Below, piece by piece: positions 61,083 to 64,000 of a stretch of DNA of 64,000 bases. The translations under genes and the position numbers were made by a program. The notes beneath the pieces are model-generated. The model was not told the DNA's origin. It made no database searches and worked only from the letters and a program-made list of their open reading frames with translations. This DNA is from Pseudomonadota bacterium (lineage in GTDB: Bacteria; Pseudomonadota; Alphaproteobacteria; Rhizobiales; Beijerinckiaceae): contig JAEXGT010000052.1 of the NCBI GenBank assembly GCA_023450615.1, positions 16,895-80,894 on the forward strand, given 5' to 3'. Positions within the stretch are counted from its first letter, which is position 1; each line of letters starts with the position of its first letter.

Positions 61083-62906
61083 ATGCGGCTGATCAGACTT
61101 TACATCCGCGTTCTGGGCCAATTGGGGGCGGACCTGAGGGTTGGCGCCCTGTTGGCCCTGGCGAATGTCGCTTTGGCGATCTCCGCCTTTGCCGAGCCCA
61201 TCCTGTTCGGTCGTATCATCGACGTTCTCACGCGTGCGCAGATTCCAGGATCTGTTCCGGTGACGTTCTCAGTACTCATGCCGTTGATCGTGGCATGGGT
61301 GGCCTTCGGGCTCTTTTCCATCGGCGCGGGCGCTCTCGTCGCGCTGCATGCGGATCGGCTGGCCCATCGCCGTCGCCTTGCGGTCGTCGCCAATTACTTC
61401 GAGCATGTGCTTGAGCTTCCGCTCGCGTTCCACACTTCCACCCATTCCGGTCGCGTTCTCAAGGTGATGCTGGAAGGCTCAGGCGGCATGTCCTGGCTTT
61501 GGCTCGGCTTCTTCCGGGAACATCTGGCGGCGCTGATCGCTCTCGTCGTACTTCTGCCGCTTACGGTGTTCTTGAACTGGCGGCTAGGGTTGCTGCTCGT
61601 CGTCCTCGTCGGGGTGTTCGCGGTGCTTACGGCGATCGTGCTGCGCAAGACCGAAACCCTGCAGGGCTCTGTCGAGCGCTATCATTCGAGCCTCGCCGAG
61701 CATGCCTCGGATGCGCTCGGCAATGTTCCGGTGATCCAGTCCTTCACACGCATCGAAGCCGAAGCCCGTTCGCTGCGCGTGATCATTCAGCAATTGCTGC
61801 AGGCGCAGAACCCGGTCCTATCCTGGTGGGCTCTGGCATCCGTGGCATCGCGCGCGTCATCTACGATTACGGTCACTGCCATCTTCCTGCTTGGCACGTG
61901 GCTGCACCTCAATGGCCTGGCAACCATTGGTCAGATCGTCACCTTCATGAGCATGGCGACAATGCTGATTGGACGCCTGGAGCAAGCGGTGAGCTTCATC
62001 AACCAGCTCTTCATGCAGGCGCCGAAGCTGCAGGAGTTCTTCGAGATCCTCGATACGGCGCCTGCCGTGCATGATCGGCCGAACGCGAAATCGGTTGACC
62101 GCTTCGAGGGCGATGTCGTGTTCGACAATGTGAGTTTTTCCTATGACGGCAAGCGCTCCGCCGTCCGGGACGTTTCCTTCGCCATTCAGCCCGGCGAGAA
62201 CGTGGCGTTGGTAGGCGCGACGGGTTCGGGCAAGTCGACTACCCTCGGCCTCCTGCACCGCGCCTTCGATCCGCAATCGGGATGCATTCGCATCGATGGC
62301 GACGATATTCGGGACCTTACGCTCGCATCCCTTCGCCGCAACATTGGCGTCGTGTTTCAGGAGCCGATGCTCTTTGCCCGTACGATCCGCGAAAACCTCC
62401 AAGTCGGACGCCCTAATGCCACGGATGCCGAGATGATCGATGCATTGCAGCGCGCGCAGGCGATCGAATTCATCGAGCGTCAGCCGGAGGGGCTCGACAC
62501 GGTCGTCGGTGAGCGCGGACGCTCGCTGTCGGGCGGCGAACGCCAGCGTCTGTCCATCGCGCGGGCCTTGCTCAAGAACCCACCGATTCTCATCCTCGAC
62601 GAGGCGACTAGTGCGCTCGATGCAGCCACCGAGAAGAAACTGCAAAAGGCTCTCGATGAAGTGATGAAGGGCCGCACGACCTTCGTCATCGCCCATCGCC
62701 TTGCCACTATCCGCAACGCCGATCGCATTCTCGTCTTCGACCAGGGCCGCGTGATCGAGACGGGCACCTTCGATGAGCTCGTGGCGAAAGGTGGACGCTT
62801 CGCCGAACTGGCGCGCGCGCAGTTCATGGCAGCGGATGGGATGCCGGAAGCTCCGCGCCAGGGTTTGCCACATAAAGCGGAGAAGCTGGGGCTGAGCGAG
62901 GCCTGA
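61083..62906 (+). CDS. Glucan ABC exporter, NdvA/ChvA-like permease-ATPase
   Basis: 607 residues from the ATG at 61083. The start LIRLYIRVLGQLGADLRVGALLALANVALAISAFAEPILFGRIIDVL is the signature of the beta-1,2-glucan exporter family. The six-helix permease domain is followed by an ATPase: Walker A GATGSGKST near 378, signature LSGGERQRLSIARALL near 482, Walker B ILILDEATSALD, His in FVIAHRLAT. In rhizobia NdvA exports cyclic glucan to the periplasm. No cyclic glucan synthase (NdvB) is in the window, so the substrate is inferred from family. Confidence 0.9.
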   Translation: MRLIRLYIRVLGQLGADLRVGALLALANVALAISAFAEPILFGRIIDVLTRAQIPGSVPVTFSVLMPLIVAWVAFGLFSIGAGALVALHADRLAHRRRLAVVANYFEHVLELPLAFHTSTHSGRVLKVMLEGSGGMSWLWLGFFREHLAALIALVVLLPLTVFLNWRLGLLLVVLVGVFAVLTAIVLRKTETLQGSVERYHSSLAEHASDALGNVPVIQSFTRIEAEARSLRVIIQQLLQAQNPVLSWWALASVASRASSTITVTAIFLLGTWLHLNGLATIGQIVTFMSMATMLIGRLEQAVSFINQLFMQAPKLQEFFEILDTAPAVHDRPNAKSVDRFEGDVVFDNVSFSYDGKRSAVRDVSFAIQPGENVALVGATGSGKSTTLGLLHRAFDPQSGCIRIDGDDIRDLTLASLRRNIGVVFQEPMLFARTIRENLQVGRPNATDAEMIDALQRAQAIEFIERQPEGLDTVVGERGRSLSGGERQRLSIARALLKNPPILILDEATSALDAATEKKLQKALDEVMKGRTTFVIAHRLATIRNADRILVFDQGRVIETGTFDELVAKGGRFAELARAQFMAADGMPEAPRQGLPHKAEKLGLSEA

Positions 62907-63056
62907 GACGGATTCCGTCAATGATGCCATTCTCTGCATTCCTAATGGATCCGGTCTCCTTTCCGGCTGCCCAGCGCGGCGCCTAAAGGCAGCGGATCGC
63001 TTCTGCTCGTTAAGCGTTCCATCAGGGTGGAAGGATCAACACACCAAAGGCGCGCT

Positions 63057-63926
63057 GTGAAACAAGCTATCGACAGCCACATTGTCGGAACGCGCGTGAG
63101 AACCAACGGCATCGCGCTCCATTGCATCGAGGCTGGACCAAAGGATGGGCCTCTCGTTGTCCTGCTCCATGGCTTTCCCGAGTTCTGGTGGGGATGGCGC
63201 TACCAGATCGAGCCGTTGGCACGGGCCGGCTTTCATGTTCTTGTACCCGATCAGCGCGGCTATAATCTCAGCGACAAGCCGGAAGGCCGTAGATCTTATG
63301 AACTCGATACCTTGGCGCAGGATATTATCGGCCTGATCGCTGCGCTTGGATACGACACGTGTTCTCTCGTCGGGCACGATTGGGGTGGCATCGCCGCTTG
63401 GTGGACCGCGACGCGCCATCCTGAGCGGATCGAGCGGATGGTGGCGATCAACGCGCCGCATCCCGCAATCGCAGGCCCCTATCTGCGCCGTCATCCCAGC
63501 CAGATGCTGAAGAGTTCGTATATCGGTTTCTTTCAACTGCCCTATGTGCCGGAACACCTGCTTTCGAGAAAACGCTACAGGGCGCTCCGCCACTCACTCC
63601 AGCGCACGAGCAGGAAAGACACATTCACCGACCGCGATCTGGCGGAATACGTGAATGCCTGGGCTCAACCCGGCGCTCTGACAAGTATGTTGAACTGGTA
63701 TCGCGCATTGCCGCTCAGGCCATCGCAAGGCATGGACATCAAGCTCACAATGCCCGTGCTCGCGATTTGGGGCATGCGTGATCCTTTCCTCGAGCTCGGG
63801 CTCTGCGAGAGAAGTCTGGCCTTATGCTCTCGTTCACAGGTTGTAAGATTTGACAGAGCGACCCACTGGGTTCATCTCGAGGAAGCGGAATCCGTATGCG
63901 AAGAGCTGATCGGCTTCTTGAAATAG
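63057..63926 (+). CDS. Alpha/beta hydrolase, epoxide-hydrolase-like
   Basis: 289 residues from a GTG at 63057 with AAAGG upstream; a GTG at 63027 would add ten. Oxyanion motif LHGFPEFWWGWRYQ, nucleophile Asp in LVGHDWGGIAAW, cap domain with Tyr-rich helices (LSRKRYRALRHSLQR), late catalytic Asp in WGMRDPFLELG and His in ATHWVHLEEAE. The HDWGG nucleophile elbow and WxxR pattern mark soluble epoxide hydrolases and haloalkane dehalogenases. Epoxide hydrolase is the better fit. Nothing further was recognised between 63927 and the window end. Confidence 0.87.
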   Translation: MKQAIDSHIVGTRVRTNGIALHCIEAGPKDGPLVVLLHGFPEFWWGWRYQIEPLARAGFHVLVPDQRGYNLSDKPEGRRSYELDTLAQDIIGLIAALGYDTCSLVGHDWGGIAAWWTATRHPERIERMVAINAPHPAIAGPYLRRHPSQMLKSSYIGFFQLPYVPEHLLSRKRYRALRHSLQRTSRKDTFTDRDLAEYVNAWAQPGALTSMLNWYRALPLRPSQGMDIKLTMPVLAIWGMRDPFLELGLCERSLALCSRSQVVRFDRATHWVHLEEAESVCEELIGFLK

Positions 63927-64000
63927 AATAACTCAATGCTGCAGATTCAACGGCTGTGGCATTGAAATTCGTTTGCGAGTTCAAGAGCGGACGCATAGGG

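Noticed and set aside
60982..61092. 36-codon frame (MLTGLGIFRERDYEAFERER) ending inside the NdvA-like gene start
   Set aside because: It overlaps the start of the transporter gene, lacks a clear ribosome binding site and matches no family. It may be a leader peptide but there is no direct support.

Overview
The window reads as chromosomal DNA of a GC-rich alphaproteobacterium of the order Hyphomicrobiales (Rhizobiales), most like Methylobacterium/Microvirga relatives. The evidence is indirect but consistent: the aerobic cobaltochelatase pair CobS/CobT, a CarD-family regulator, an RpoH2-type sigma factor, hopanoid/squalene enzymes of the HpnCDE type, UDP-galactopyranose mutase, an NdvA-like glucan exporter and a tRNA-Arg(CCU) split by a group I intron. 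Species assignment is inference. There are 55 protein-coding genes (the first cut by the window edge) and one tRNA gene. No rRNA, CRISPR array, prophage or insertion sequence was seen.

Layout. 1-5.0 kb (+): cobS and cobT, separated by a REP-like palindrome, then a Tat-exported phytase-like protein and a D,D-carboxypeptidase. 5.1-6.1 kb (-): queuosine precursor transporter and ribosomal protein L28. 6.3-13.2 kb (+): a housekeeping run of DUF3108 protein, Suv3-like helicase, S4 protein, ferredoxin FdxA, CarD and RpoH2. Two strong terminators follow carD and rpoH2, and an ECF-like promoter precedes rpoH2. 13.4-16.0 kb (-): M48 protease, nuclease-like protein and a small protein. 16.1-16.4 kb (+): the intron-containing tRNA gene. 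16.4-25.8 kb (-): a complete iron-siderophore uptake locus (small secreted protein, ExbB, ExbD, TonB, outer-membrane receptor, ATPase, binding protein, FhuB-type permease, siderophore-interacting reductase). 26.4-33.4 kb: small proteins, a DUF1275 membrane protein, a GH3 beta-glucosidase, a degenerate hybrid kinase, and a glutamine amidotransferase-like/amidoligase pair divergent from a MATE exporter.

35.0-45.5 kb (-) is the most distinctive block. It is a tightly packed operon with two phytoene-desaturase-family oxidases, a DUF2141 protein, a methyltransferase, an acyltransferase, a glycosyltransferase, a fused HpnC-HpnD squalene-forming enzyme, HpnE and IspH. No CrtB or CrtE is present. The simplest reading is a squalene-route C30 carotenoid pathway whose product is oxidised, glycosylated and acylated.

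45.8-55.1 kb: an RlpA-like lipoprotein, small conserved proteins, a PHA-system protein, and a saccharide locus (glycosyltransferase, Glf, a GH1-RmlD fusion, and a convergent GH2 glycosidase). 55.4-63.9 kb (+): a small membrane protein, a DUF3772-MscS channel overlapping a CAP-domain lipoprotein, an ABCD/SbmA-like ABC transporter, an NdvA-like glucan exporter and an epoxide-hydrolase-like enzyme.

Starts were revised from the longest reading frame where a Shine-Dalgarno sequence, gene overlap or domain boundary decided the matter. Names rest on motif recognition by eye, not on database searches.
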